Source: Aulosira sp. FACHB-615
Lineage (GTDB): Bacteria; Cyanobacteriota; Cyanobacteriia; Cyanobacteriales; Nostocaceae
NCBI RefSeq assembly: GCF_014698045.1
Contig: NZ_JACJSE010000021.1
Span: 47,342 to 111,341, forward strand
DNA length: 64,000 nucleotides
Reading direction: 5' to 3'
The notes under the pieces are model-generated. The model saw only the letters and a program-made list of their open reading frames with translations. It was not told the origin of the DNA and made no database searches. Below, in pieces: positions 53,474-62,562 of the stretch (position 1 is its first letter; every line of letters begins with the position of its first letter). Both the position numbers and the translations under genes were made by a program.

Positions 53474-53582
53474 ACCACAGTTAAAAGTTGAAAATTTAAC
53501 TATTATTTTTCTTTTTTGAGAATGATTAAACAGGGATAAGTGCCGTTAGGATAAAACTGAAAGCAACAATCTTAATGGAACC

Positions 53583-54140
53583 GTGACAGCCAATTCAGCT
53601 AATACCTCTACAACCATATTTCGCCTATCTCCGTTGATTCGGATTACTCTGTTGAGTTTATATGTAGCACTCACAATACCATTGCCATTTTTAGCCCAAG
53701 CAACAGCCGCGCCAACACCACCCTCGTTACTGTGGGTAGGAATTGTCATCGGCTTTGTCGGACTGTATGCAGTGTTGACAGAAAGAGTAATTGTCAATGA
53801 CCAAGAAATTCAGGTAACTTACCCTGTATGGGTTCCGCGTTTCTTTCGTAAAGGTTGGATTTTACCTTGGTCAGAGGTTAAAGAAATCAAACCCCGTTCT
53901 ACAGGTCAAGGCGGTTTAGTTTATTATTTCCTCAGCAAAGATGGTAAAGCTTATTTATTACCAATGCGTGTGGCTGGTTTTGCCCGGTTAGTGAACATCG
54001 TCCAAGCCAAAACCGGCATAGACACTACAGATGTCCGTCCCTTAGCGCAGCCTTGGATGTATGCGATTTTATTTGGATTTACCTTACTACTGCTGTTAGT
54101 TGATGCTTGGACTATTAATACAGCCTTGACACTATCTTAA
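53583..54140 (+). CDS. Conserved membrane protein of unknown function
   Basis: The protein is 185 aa from a GTG start. Two hydrophobic segments (19-40 and 48-66) form an N-terminal membrane hairpin; the segment at 160-180 adds a C-terminal anchor. The middle (ERVIVNDQEIQVTYPVWVPRFFRKGWILPWSEVKEIKPRSTGQGGLVYYFLSKDGKAYLLPMRVAGFARLVNIVQAKTG) resembles a PH-like beta domain. It is conserved in filamentous cyanobacteria with no known role. The ABC ATPase gene follows 61 bp downstream. Confidence 0.6.
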   Translation: MTANSANTSTTIFRLSPLIRITLLSLYVALTIPLPFLAQATAAPTPPSLLWVGIVIGFVGLYAVLTERVIVNDQEIQVTYPVWVPRFFRKGWILPWSEVKEIKPRSTGQGGLVYYFLSKDGKAYLLPMRVAGFARLVNIVQAKTGIDTTDVRPLAQPWMYAILFGFTLLLLLVDAWTINTALTLS

Positions 54141-54201
54141 ATTAAAGACTCACGTAAAGACGAAAAAATCCTTTGCGTGAGAAAAAAGGAAAACTATCAC
54201 T

Positions 54202-54972
54202 GTGGATAATTTCACTCCACAAGCCCAACTCCGGCTTGAGCAAGTTAATCTATTTACCAAACTAAAAAGCAATCACCAAGGATACCCAATCTTACAGAAT
54301 ATTTCCTTTCAAGTATTCCCTGGTGAAAGAATTGCGATTTTTGGCGTAACTGGTGCTGGTAAAACCTCATTACTACGCTTGATAAACCGCTTAACTGAAC
54401 CGACTAGCGGTAAAATCTATCTGGAAAATCAGGAATATCGCCAAATTCCTGCTATTCAACTGCGCCAAACAGTAACACTGGTGTTGCAAGAGTCAAGACT
54501 ACTGGGGATGACAGTCCAGCAAGCATTGGAATATCCTTTAGTTTTGCGCGGAATACCCAAACAGACGATTCGGCAACGAGTTAGCCATTGCCTGGAACAA
54601 CTGCATATTCCTAATGACTGGTTAGCCAAAAATGAGTTACAGTTGTCATCGGGTCAAAGGCAATTAGTTGCGATCGCGCGTGCTTTAATCATCCACCCCA
54701 AAATTTTACTATTAGATGAGCCAACATCAGCCTTGGATGCGGGTACAGCCTCTCATCTGATGCAAATCCTCATTCAACTAGCCCAAACCCAACAAACTAC
54801 AATTTTGATGGTTAATCACCAGTTAGATTTAGCCCAAATGTTTTGTACAAGGCTGTTACACCTGCACCAAGGCCAGTTGTTAGCAGACAAACCCGCCTCT
54901 GAGGTAGATTTAGTCAGTTTACAAGCAAGTTTGACTCAGGCAGAAACTCAAGCCGCACAAGAATGGATTTAA
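54202..54972 (+). CDS. ABC transporter ATP-binding protein
   Basis: The protein is 256 aa from a GTG start. It has Walker A GVTGAGKTS, Q-loop Gln in VLQESRLLGM, signature LSSGQRQLVAIARAL, Walker B ILLLDEPTSALD and an H-loop His in VNHQ. The substrate is not evident. The family resembles the single-ATPase exporters of the FetA/YbbL type (metal or lipid), but no permease gene is adjacent. A partner could be encoded elsewhere. ATPase call is firm. Confidence 0.82.
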   Translation: MDNFTPQAQLRLEQVNLFTKLKSNHQGYPILQNISFQVFPGERIAIFGVTGAGKTSLLRLINRLTEPTSGKIYLENQEYRQIPAIQLRQTVTLVLQESRLLGMTVQQALEYPLVLRGIPKQTIRQRVSHCLEQLHIPNDWLAKNELQLSSGQRQLVAIARALIIHPKILLLDEPTSALDAGTASHLMQILIQLAQTQQTTILMVNHQLDLAQMFCTRLLHLHQGQLLADKPASEVDLVSLQASLTQAETQAAQEWI

Positions 54973-55045
54973 AAACCTCTTATCTGATAAATCACCCTAA
55001 ACACAACTCTTACAGCACTCTTTGTTTGGATAAAGCAAAATAGCC

Positions 55046-55209
55046 TAGTCTATAACCTCTAGCCTCTAGCCTCTCTCCTGAAAACTTGTACTGCACCCAA
55101 CCAAACCCTCTTATGTAGCAGTTGAAGCATAGTTTTAGAAATCCGCAGATGATAAAATCCAGGCAAAATCTATCACCTGTCACCTCTCACCTGTTACCTC
55201 TCACCTGCT
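55046..55209. repeat. Two STRR runs upstream of the response regulator end
   Basis: CCTCTAG CCTCTAG CCTCTCT occurs near 55052-55074, and CACCTGT CACCTCT CACCTGT TACCTCT CACCTG near 55172-55209. Both have a clear 7-bp period. Confidence 0.7.
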
Positions 55210-55212
55210 TCA

Positions 55213-55980
55213 TCACCGTTGAGTAGTTACTGTTGGACGTTGATTGCTAAACCGTTCTTTTGCTAACTTAGTTTGTGATTGGGGAAGATTGGCATTCAAA
55301 ATTTCCATGTTAAATCTGTATCCCACATTCCGAATAGTTTGAATCAAACTAGGTTGGCGGGGATCAAGTTCTACTTTTTTACGTAGTGATAAAACATGAG
55401 TGTCTATCGTGCGCGGGTTGTCAATTGCATCTGGCCAAGCACGACGCAGTAATTCTGAGCGAGACAAAGGTACTCCGCCAGCTTGCGCCAACACATACAA
55501 CAAACTAAATTCCTGGGGTGTTAAATCAATAAACTCCCCTTGGAACCGGACACGACGCTGCACTAAATCAATTTGCAAAGTGCCATAGTCTAAATAAGCT
55601 GGCGCAGTCGGCGTGCGTTTGCGGCGAATTAATGCCTCAACCCTAGCCAAAAACTCCTGCATTCCAAAAGGTTTGCTGAGGTAATCATCGGCCCCCGCCT
55701 TTAGTCCTGCGACCACATCCGCCTCGTTGCTACGTGCAGACAGCATTAAGATTAAAGGCTGTTGCTGACGATGCAACCAACGGCAAAACTCGATACCATC
55801 TCCATCGGGCAGATCCGCATCTAGAATGACTAGAGTAGGTTGATGGGTTAAAAACACTTCTCTTGCTTGATAAATGCTGGCAGCTTGATTTACCCTATAC
55901 TCTAACTGTTGCAAGTGCCAACCCAGCAACGACCTCAGATGGGGATTCCCCTCAACGATTTCAATACAAACCGAACCCAC
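55213..55980 (-). CDS. OmpR-type response regulator with altered acidic pocket
   Basis: The 255-aa protein has a receiver domain (residues 1-120) with phospho-acceptor Asp54 (VILDADLPDGDG), Lys near 104 (SKPF) and Ser near 81. The acidic pocket reads EIVEGNPHL, so the second acid (Asp) that binds magnesium is Gly. The winged-helix DNA-binding domain follows (133-235: LTPQEFSLLYVLAQAGGVPLSRSELLRRAWPDAIDNPRTIDTHVLSLRKKVE...RNVGYRF). No histidine kinase gene is adjacent. The family call is firm; phosphorylation may be weaker or absent. Confidence 0.85.
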   Translation of the reverse strand: MGSVCIEIVEGNPHLRSLLGWHLQQLEYRVNQAASIYQAREVFLTHQPTLVILDADLPDGDGIEFCRWLHRQQQPLILMLSARSNEADVVAGLKAGADDYLSKPFGMQEFLARVEALIRRKRTPTAPAYLDYGTLQIDLVQRRVRFQGEFIDLTPQEFSLLYVLAQAGGVPLSRSELLRRAWPDAIDNPRTIDTHVLSLRKKVELDPRQPSLIQTIRNVGYRFNMEILNANLPQSQTKLAKERFSNQRPTVTTQR

Positions 55981-56541
55981 GGCGGTAAGACCCCTTAGCG
56001 TTGATGACTTTCAAAGTAACAAGCCCATGCTCAAGGTTTTGTAGTCTTTGTTACTTCTACTCACAATTCATTTGACATTTATGCTAAACAAGGGTGGCAA
56101 TATCTCCCACCTCAGCCTATTTCCAAGGTTAATTAGTAATTTTCTTAAATTTTTGTTAGACTTATCAAAAGTTCTTCTTAACAATCATTTTGCTTTTAGC
56201 AAATTGTAACTTGATGAAGAACTTGTACTCAGCCAAATTGTCATCCTTGTAAAAGTCCTTCAGCCTGCTGTTGAAGTCTAGTTTCTGCTTGCTTAAGCTT
56301 AACCTCAACCACAAAAATCAGGTTGTTGAAAGAAGAAATCATAAGAATAAATTACTTACCAATCAATTTCCCAGTTTTCTGGAATAGGATCTAAATACGC
56401 TGTAGCTGCTGGAGGGGGCAGATCAAAGCAGAATCATTGGCATAACTTATATGCCAAAAACGCTAAAAAAGCGAAAGTGGCACTTCACATTTCAGCGTTA
56501 ATCATTTACAATTCTCATTCCAAAGAGATCAAACAGCAGTT
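55981..56541. other. Intergenic region with no recognised feature
   Basis: This 561-bp divergent spacer lies between the response regulator and the DUF6761 gene. Most of it is AT-rich and without repeats. It likely holds both promoters. No small ORF has a convincing RBS. Confidence 0.5.
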
Positions 56542-56790
56542 ATGCTTCAAGACACACAAACCATCCGCTATTACCAAAGACTCACAGACGCCTTCGTCGA
56601 GCTATGGAATCGCGGTTATCGTATGGACGATATGCGGATGTATTTGGATGGATATCTAGCCGCACTGCGACATGGCAACGCTATCGAGCCATATCTGATT
56701 CATCGTCTAGAAGAGGAAGCCAGCCGCTACTTGTACGATGCTTCAAATTTTGCAATGCCGGAACCACAACCACAACACGATTACTACTAA
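56542..56790 (+). CDS. DUF6761-type small cyanobacterial protein
   Basis: The 82-aa protein MLQDTQTIRYYQRLTDAFVELWNRGYRMDDMRMYLDGYLAALRHGNAIEPYLIHRLEEEASRYLYD is a conserved cyanobacterial small protein of the DUF6761 type. It is helical and charged. Function unknown. Flanked by a 312-bp spacer that ends in a terminator before grxD. Confidence 0.75.
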   Translation: MLQDTQTIRYYQRLTDAFVELWNRGYRMDDMRMYLDGYLAALRHGNAIEPYLIHRLEEEASRYLYDASNFAMPEPQPQHDYY

Positions 56791-57053
56791 AGCTTTTGCT
56801 TTAGCCATTCAAAGTAAACGTAGATTGACGCAGATGATTATAGCACGTTATCTGTATTTATCAAGTGTGCGATGGTGCAAATTTTGGGAGAGAATGTACT
56901 GGAGAAAACATCCCCTTTGACTTGTGGTAATTTTGGTAACTCTCATAAGGGGTGTTTAAGATTGTGATTTTAATTAAAAAGCAGAAAATTTTTTATTCAC
57001 TACTTGCTACTAACCATTGAGTAATTTTTCTGCTTTGGGAAGCGTAGTCCATC

Positions 57054-57081
57054 AAAAAAGCCCCGTTACAGGGGCTTTTTT
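57054..57081 (-). terminator. Bidirectional terminator after the glutaredoxin gene
   Basis: AAAAAAGCCCC (57054-57064) pairs perfectly with GGGGCTTTTTT (57071-57081) around loop GTTACA. It lies 22 bp past the grxD stop on the minus strand and could also end DUF6761 transcripts. The remaining 56791-57053 stretch shows no further feature. Confidence 0.85.
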
Positions 57082-57102
57082 GTAATTAAACTTATTTTAA
57101 AA

Positions 57103-57426
57103 TTACGAAGCTAGAGCAACTTCCACTTTTTCCTGTAATGAGCCGTTTTGGTACATTTCAATCAGGATGTCGGAACCACCGATGAATTCACCATCAATGT
57201 AAACTTGGGGAATAGTCGGCCAGTTGGAATAATCTTTAATGCCTTGACGAATTTCAGAATCCTCCAGAACATTAATCGTCTCGAAGGGAACACCCAAAGT
57301 ATTGAGGATTTGGACGACGTTGTTAGAAAAACCACATTGAGGCATTAACTTAGTCCCCTTCATGAAAACAAAGATTTTGTTTTGTTTAATTAAGTTCTGA
57401 ATTCTCTCTTGGACTTCTTGTGACAT
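57103..57426 (-). CDS. grxD: Grx4-type monothiol glutaredoxin
   Basis: The 107-aa protein has MKGTKLMPQCGFSNNVVQILN with the CGFS active site (Cys31) and the glutathione-binding TIPQVYIDGEFIGG (cis-Pro) motif. CGFS glutaredoxins carry a bridging [2Fe-2S] cluster with glutathione and deliver it in Fe-S protein maturation. The next gene upstream on the same strand encodes a BolA protein, a known partner of this class, so the two probably form a complex. The terminator follows. Confidence 0.93.
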   Translation of the reverse strand: MSQEVQERIQNLIKQNKIFVFMKGTKLMPQCGFSNNVVQILNTLGVPFETINVLEDSEIRQGIKDYSNWPTIPQVYIDGEFIGGSDILIEMYQNGSLQEKVEVALAS

Positions 57427-57501
57427 GGTGTTTTCGTTTCCTATGCTACGGATATAAAAAAATCAATAGTCAATGCTCAACTTAGCTTGGAACTATTGAT
57501 T

Positions 57502-57759
57502 TTATGAAGTGGTGGTTGCTTGCCAAGTTTCTGGCGTAAATGTTTTAACTGCCAAGGCGTGAATTGCTTCTGTGGACATAGCTTGCCGCAACGCGCCATA
57601 AACTAGCTGATGTTGTTGCACCAGTCCTTTACCTGCAAACTGCGATGATACGACTGTAACTTGATAGTGGTCTCCGCCACCTGTTAAGTCTTGTACTTGT
57701 ATCTGAGCGTCTTGCAGTTCCGCCTTGATCATAGCCTCAATCTGCTGCGGACTAATCAT
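57502..57759 (-). CDS. BolA family protein
   Basis: The 85-aa protein MISPQQIEAMIKAELQDAQIQVQDLTGGGDHYQVTVVSSQFAGKGLVQQHQLVYGALRQAMSTEAIHALAVKTFTPE matches BolA. It has the conserved GGGDHY, the FxGKxxVxxHxxVY motif with the cluster-coordinating His, and the C-terminal ALxxKTxTP. It partners with CGFS glutaredoxins and shares an Fe-S cluster. It lies 75 bp from grxD on the same strand. Confidence 0.92.
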   Translation of the reverse strand: MISPQQIEAMIKAELQDAQIQVQDLTGGGDHYQVTVVSSQFAGKGLVQQHQLVYGALRQAMSTEAIHALAVKTFTPETWQATTTS

Positions 57760-57801
57760 CGCAATTTCTGAAAAAACTACTTCTCTATTATTAGCAGATT
57801 A

Positions 57802-57838
57802 GGGAGTTGGGAGTGGGGAGTGGGGAGTAGGGGGAAGA
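57802..57838. repeat. STRR (GGGAGTG heptamers)
   Basis: GGGAGTTGGGAGTGGGGAGTGGGGAGTA-type heptamers occur downstream of the secreted TPR-like gene. Confidence 0.65.
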
Positions 57839-57858
57839 GGGATAAGGGGGACAAAGGT

Positions 57859-58434
57859 TTATTTTTGAGAAGTGGAACCGCCACTACCTTGTCTGGGGTA
57901 GGGGGTATCAACAAAACCGAGTTCAAATAGCTGTTGATATGCTTTTTTACCTAAATCGCGTGTGGGATTTTGACTTCTAATAATTTGAATTAATAGTGGT
58001 ACGGCTAATTCTGGCTGATTTTGGGCGCGATGTACGAGTGCTAGTTGATATGTGGCTTCATCTCGCTTTTGAGCAGTTAAGAAAGCTTTTTGACGTTGAG
58101 AGTCAGACACTCTGATGTCAATACCAGAAAAGCTAGAGTTTAGGTCTTGATAAAAGTTAGATAGCTGATTAAAAACTTGCCGTGCTTCTTGGAGTTTTTT
58201 GGCAGCGAGGGCATAGTTTTGGGCGGAAACTGCTGCTTCTGCCTCTTTCATCAGTCTTTCTCCGCCTTCAATGCTTAACAGGCTATTGGTTTGGGTGGTA
58301 GGACGGAGGTTGTTGGGGTCATTCGGGTCAATGGGCTGTGCTTGTTGGCTATAAGCGGGTGATAGCAAACTCAAGAGGAGGATGACTGAGAAGGAACTGA
58401 GGCTAAGAAAAGGCGCAGTTGCAGCTATTTTCAT
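57859..58434 (-). CDS. Secreted TPR-like conserved cyanobacterial protein
   Basis: The 191-aa protein has an N-terminal signal peptide: hydrophobic 7-28 (FLSLSSFSVILLLSLLSPAYS), cleavage near AYS-Q. The rest (EAEAAVSAQNYALAAKKLQEARQVFNQLSNFYQDLNSSF..., ATYQLALVHRAQNQPELAVPLLIQIIRSQ) fits one to two TPR-like helix pairs. It is conserved among cyanobacteria, function unknown. It is transcribed opposite to the subtilisin-like gene, 173 bp away. Confidence 0.65.
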   Translation of the reverse strand: MKIAATAPFLSLSSFSVILLLSLLSPAYSQQAQPIDPNDPNNLRPTTQTNSLLSIEGGERLMKEAEAAVSAQNYALAAKKLQEARQVFNQLSNFYQDLNSSFSGIDIRVSDSQRQKAFLTAQKRDEATYQLALVHRAQNQPELAVPLLIQIIRSQNPTRDLGKKAYQQLFELGFVDTPYPRQGSGGSTSQK

Positions 58435-58607
58435 GGATTAAATTGGGTGTGACAAATATATATAAATACTAAGAGAAACTTTGGGTATCTTAACTTTGTT
58501 TTCGTTTTAAACAAAACACAGCTATATACTCGGTTTCTTTGCTTTAGACTGAAAATCGGTTTAATCGAGTTCCCAGTGCCTCTGTATACTAATTACCATC
58601 GTCTATT

Positions 58608-60710
58608 ATGAGCGATCGCATTAATTCCTCTGATCTTCCAACCACAGGTGTACCAGCCAGCAATTTGGGATTTGTTCTGCAACGCGGTGGTGAAGAATTA
58701 GTGTTAGAAAAAGCAACAGACCGTTTCACCATCCGCCCAGCTAACGATTTTACACCTCAACAATTATCTCAGGTAACTTGGGGCATTTGGCAGCGCAGTA
58801 TTCCCCAAGCACAACTAGAATTATTTCAAGTTCCCCCCGCCCAATTAGATGCGGCGATGTCTCAAGCCCGCGCCGCAGAAACTGTAGCCTTTGCCAGCCA
58901 TGTTTACACGATTAAAAATAATCCTGGGACTTTTGTTTATTTAGGCGACCAAATTACTATTCAATTTTTAGAAGATATAGCAGCGCCTAGAATTAATGCG
59001 ATCGCCAGCGCCTATAGTTTAATTCAAGATCAACCTGTTCTGGGTATCCCTAACACTTTCGTATTTTTGGTTAGTAAACAAGCTACAGACAACCCGATTA
59101 AAATTACTAACCAACTCCAAGGACTCAAAGAAGTGTTAGCTGCTGAACCTAACATTATCATTAACAGCGAAACACACTATAAACCCCGTGACCCGCTTTA
59201 TACCCAACAGTGGTACTTAAACCATAGCGGCGGTGAGGATTTAGTTTTAGGTTCTCATATCTCAGTGGAAAAAGCTTGGGATATTACTCGCGGTGTGCGT
59301 TCTGTGGTTGTGGCTGTGGTGGATGATTCTTTTGATTTGAATCATCCTGATTTTCAAGGTTCAGGTAAAGTTGTTGCCCCTAGAGATTTGAAACAAAATG
59401 ATTTTCTACCTTTACCTGATGCGAAAGAAACTAGCCACGGGACAGCTTGTGCAGGGGTAGCCATTGCCGAAGAAAATGGTTCTGGTATTGTGGGGGTGGC
59501 TCCTGGTTGTGCGTTTATGCCCATCCGTACCACTGGCTATTTAGATGATGAATCTGTTGAACAAATTTTTAATTGGGCAATTGACAAGGGTGCAAGTGTA
59601 ATTTCTTGCAGTTGGGGAGCCTCGGCTGTGTATTTCCCCTTGTCTTTGCGGCAACGGGCGGCAATTACCCGCGCAGCCACCAAAGGCAGGAAGGGAAAAG
59701 GATGTGTGATTTGTTTTGCTGCTGGTAATGCCAATCGCCCAATTAATGGGAGTGTAATTGAACAAAGTTGGCCTGATAAAATTTTACAAGGTAAAACCGA
59801 GTGGCTCAGTGGTTTTGCGGTACATCCTGATGTGATTACTGTTGCGGCTTCCACGAGTTTGAATAAGAAAGCGGCTTACAGTAATTGGGGAGATAGTATT
59901 GCGGTGTGTGCGCCTAGTAATAATGCGCCACCAGGAATGTCATTTCCGGAAAAGGGTTATGTGTATACCCAACCTGCGATCGCTGCTTATCTTAACGGGT
60001 TGGGTGTGTTTACAACTGACCAATTAGGAGCCGCAGGTTACGACAAGGGGAATTTTACCAGTACTTTTGGTGGAACTTCCAGTGCTACGCCTGTGGTGGC
60101 TGGGGTAGCAGCTTTGATTTTATCAGCGAATCCCGATTTAACTGCTCAACAAGTTAAACGCATCTTACAAGAAACTGCCGATAAAATAGTTGACCCGAAT
60201 CCCGACCCCCAATTAGGTTTAAAAGGCGGGACATACAATGGTAATGGTCATTCCCAATGGTTTGGCTATGGCAAAATCAACGCCGCTAAAGCAGTCCAAG
60301 CCGCCAAGCAAATGCGAGAAGGCGCATCACCAGTCAGCCAAAATTTGCGGGTGAGTAATACCAACTCTGTAGGCATTCCCGATAACGATCGCCAAGGTGT
60401 GAAAAGTGCGATCGCCATTAACGAAGATATTGTCGTTAAAGATATTCAAGTGAGTGTGAATGTCTCACACGATTTCTTAGGCGATGTAGAAATTTACTTA
60501 ATAGCACCGAATAATCAGTCAGTTTTGTTACAAAACCGGACTTTAGGTAGAAGGACAAACTTGCAGACGACTTATAGCGTGCGATCGCATCCTGCCCTCA
60601 AGCAATTACTATCCATATCTGGTCAAGGGCGCTGGCAATTGTGGCTCATCGATGCTGCACCGCAAGATGTTGGTAGATTAAACAGTTGGGAATTAGTTAT
60701 TGGTAATTAG
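58608..60710 (+). CDS. Subtilisin-like S8 protease with P-domain
   Basis: This is a 700-aa protein. Catalytic triad: Asp239 or Asp240 (AVVDDSFDLNHPDF), His277 (TSHGTACAGV), Ser491 (GTSSATPVVAGV); oxyanion Asn374 (AAGNA). Residues 90-185 look like a Fervidolysin-type pro-region. Residues about 585-700 form a P-domain (ISVNVSHDFLGDVEIYLIAPNNQSVLLQNRTLGRR...WQLWLIDAAPQDVGRLNSWELVIGN). Similar S8/P-domain proteases in Anabaena are calcium-dependent (PrcA-like). No signal peptide is visible. Activity is inferred from intact motifs. Confidence 0.92.
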   Translation: MSDRINSSDLPTTGVPASNLGFVLQRGGEELVLEKATDRFTIRPANDFTPQQLSQVTWGIWQRSIPQAQLELFQVPPAQLDAAMSQARAAETVAFASHVYTIKNNPGTFVYLGDQITIQFLEDIAAPRINAIASAYSLIQDQPVLGIPNTFVFLVSKQATDNPIKITNQLQGLKEVLAAEPNIIINSETHYKPRDPLYTQQWYLNHSGGEDLVLGSHISVEKAWDITRGVRSVVVAVVDDSFDLNHPDFQGSGKVVAPRDLKQNDFLPLPDAKETSHGTACAGVAIAEENGSGIVGVAPGCAFMPIRTTGYLDDESVEQIFNWAIDKGASVISCSWGASAVYFPLSLRQRAAITRAATKGRKGKGCVICFAAGNANRPINGSVIEQSWPDKILQGKTEWLSGFAVHPDVITVAASTSLNKKAAYSNWGDSIAVCAPSNNAPPGMSFPEKGYVYTQPAIAAYLNGLGVFTTDQLGAAGYDKGNFTSTFGGTSSATPVVAGVAALILSANPDLTAQQVKRILQETADKIVDPNPDPQLGLKGGTYNGNGHSQWFGYGKINAAKAVQAAKQMREGASPVSQNLRVSNTNSVGIPDNDRQGVKSAIAINEDIVVKDIQVSVNVSHDFLGDVEIYLIAPNNQSVLLQNRTLGRRTNLQTTYSVRSHPALKQLLSISGQGRWQLWLIDAAPQDVGRLNSWELVIGN

Positions 60711-60726
60711 GCTTAAATCACACACA

Positions 60727-60765
60727 AATGACTATTGACCATTAACCATTGACCATTGCCCATTA
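60727..60765. repeat. STRR (heptamers near GACCATT)
   Basis: GACCATTAACCATTGACCAT-type heptamers fill the short gap between the convergent protease and acyltransferase genes and run into the last codons of the latter. Confidence 0.7.
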
Positions 60766-61502
60766 GTCACTTCTGCTTCTTGATGATTTAAGCTTTGCAG
60801 TTCCTTGGCTAACTCATCTGTCATCCGTTTTGCATTTTGTTTGACAGAACCGTTAGTATATTCTGCAACATTAATCGGGCTGCCGATGTTAATATGCACA
60901 TCTGTACCCCAGTTGGGATAGGGTTCGCTGTAATTGATACTCATAGGCACAATTTTGACCCCCAGTCCTGGGTGATTCATTTCCGCAGTCAAAGACAAGC
61001 GGGCAATTCCTGGCTTTAAAGGATGAACCTTACCATCGCGGAAAATGCCGCCTTCGGGAAAGATGACCAAGGTTTTTCTTTGTTCTAGTAAAGAAACGCC
61101 ATGTCGTAAGGTGGAAATTGTCGGATGTTGTGGATCTACAGGGAACCCACCTAAACGACGGATAAACCAGCCTTGTAAGCCCTGGCATTCAGTGATAGTC
61201 ACCATAAAGCGCAAATCTCCCCCAGTAATTAGAGAAGTAGCGTAAGGGACAATTAAAGCATCCCAACGCGCCCGGTGGGTGGGTGCTAAGATAATTGGCC
61301 CTGTTGTGGGAACATTGTGTTGTCCCGTGATGGTAATTCTGCCGAAGAACAAAGGTAAAAGCAGATGTCGTCCCAAACGATACGCTATCGGCCCTAACAA
61401 GGGAGAAACCTGTGAGGTAGTATCAGCCACCTGATGATTTAATGATTTCTGTGATGTTGGCTTGATCTGTTGCGTATTTTGGGAGAAGTCAAGTTTTATC
61501 AT
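60732..61502 (-). CDS. plsC: 1-acyl-sn-glycerol-3-phosphate acyltransferase-like protein
   Basis: The 256-aa protein has the HX4D motif HRARWD (His76, Asp81) and the acceptor motif FPEGGIFRDG (148-157). These are the catalytic and substrate sites of lysophosphatidate acyltransferases (PlsC). A hydrophobic early segment suits a membrane-associated enzyme. It would make phosphatidate for membrane lipids. A Pro/Gln-rich N-terminal 35 residues precede the core. The last codons fall in an STRR, so the C-terminal tail (EVTNGQWSMVNGQ) is repeat-derived. Confidence 0.85.
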   Translation of the reverse strand: MIKLDFSQNTQQIKPTSQKSLNHQVADTTSQVSPLLGPIAYRLGRHLLLPLFFGRITITGQHNVPTTGPIILAPTHRARWDALIVPYATSLITGGDLRFMVTITECQGLQGWFIRRLGGFPVDPQHPTISTLRHGVSLLEQRKTLVIFPEGGIFRDGKVHPLKPGIARLSLTAEMNHPGLGVKIVPMSINYSEPYPNWGTDVHINIGSPINVAEYTNGSVKQNAKRMTDELAKELQSLNHQEAEVTNGQWSMVNGQ

Positions 61503-61581
61503 GTCGGTAGCTGCGAATTGCCCAGAGGTTGATTAAATAGTGATTAATTAAACCGTAAATTCTCTTTTATAAATTGTGTAG

Positions 61582-62097
61582 TTATGATTGGACAGTTTTC
61601 TTGGTGTCTGTAGTTTTTTGTTGAAGTCTGCGAGTAGCAAACCAAGCTTGCAAATGCTGGCGACAAGCTGATTCTAGAATGCCTCCCAGGACTTGCAGAC
61701 GATGATTAGAAGCTGCACCATCGGGAATATTTAGGACAGTCCGAATTGCGCCAGTTTTAGTATCGTCCACTCCATAGACAAGCGTCCTCAACCGTGATTG
61801 GATAATTGCACCTGCACACATCGGACAAGGTTCTAAAGTTACGTATAATGTACATTCATGCAGTCGCCAGCTATGTAATGTTTGAGATGCTGCTTTAATT
61901 GCTACAATTTCGGCGTGGGCTGTCGGGTCTTTGTCCCGTTCTTTGCGATTTTCCCCTTCAGCAATCAAATTTCCCTGACTATCGACAATAACAGCACCAA
62001 CTGGAATTTCACCCGCCTCTCCTGCGGCTTGGGCGATTTCTAAAGCCCGACTCATCCATTGACGATGTGTCCAATATTCTGGATATTCGATTGACAT
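61582..62097 (-). CDS. tadA: tRNA-specific adenosine deaminase
   Basis: The 171-aa protein has the zinc deaminase motif HAEIVAIK (His61, Glu63) and PCPMCAGAI (Cys91, Cys94), and IPVGAVIVD near residue 31. It deaminates A34 to inosine in tRNA-Arg(ACG). Length is typical. It lies 79 bp upstream (in transcription order) of the acyltransferase gene, same strand, so they may share a transcript. Confidence 0.93.
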   Translation of the reverse strand: MSIEYPEYWTHRQWMSRALEIAQAAGEAGEIPVGAVIVDSQGNLIAEGENRKERDKDPTAHAEIVAIKAASQTLHSWRLHECTLYVTLEPCPMCAGAIIQSRLRTLVYGVDDTKTGAIRTVLNIPDGAASNHRLQVLGGILESACRQHLQAWFATRRLQQKTTDTKKTVQS

Positions 62098-62160
62098 ATC
62101 AAATCTAGTTTGATGGTTGAATGAATGCGATCGCTTTTTGTTGGTTAAGACTTAACGCCG

Positions 62161-62306
62161 TGTGCAACTTTCTCTCAAACCTAACCCCCAACCCCTTCCC
62201 TACAAGGGAAGGGGAGCAAGATTCAAAGCCTCTCTCCGCTTGCCTAACGGCAGGCTAACGCCAACGGGGAGAGGTTTGGAGAGGGGTTTCAAGAATAAGT
62301 TGCACA
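62161..62306. repeat. Inverted-repeat element (TGTGCAACTT ends)
   Basis: TGTGCAACTT (62161-62170) and AAGTTGCACA (62297-62306) are exact inverted ends; the match extends with two mismatches to 16 bp. The interior holds the dispersed sequence CCTAACCCCCAACCCCTTCC and a GGGGAGAGGTTTGGAGAGG part. A fragment with the same end occurs near 48173. No ORF. Confidence 0.65.
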
Positions 62307-62423
62307 TCGCGTGACTTACTAATTTTAGCCAATTCGGGCAGAAGCCCCCACCTGTAAAATAAAGTGAGTGCTGAGTCAAACAAATTGGGATTTTATCGTA
62401 GGGAACAGGACTAGAGATTATGA

Positions 62424-62540
62424 CTCAGGACTTACGCATCAAAATTTTCTGTGGAGATTGGGTGTGAGGATGAAAGGGTTTTGAATACTTACACCCTCAT
62501 ATTCCTGCACCCTGTTCTAAAACCTTATTTTTTCAAGTCC
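62424..62540. repeat. AGGACTTACGCA-family repeat, partly decayed
   Basis: The left end AGGACTTACGCA at 62427 is intact; the right end is a shortened AAGTCCTATA. The interior resembles the copy at 53348. The rtcA stop follows. Confidence 0.65.
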
Positions 62541-62562
62541 TATAACTTTCCCAAAATACCTC

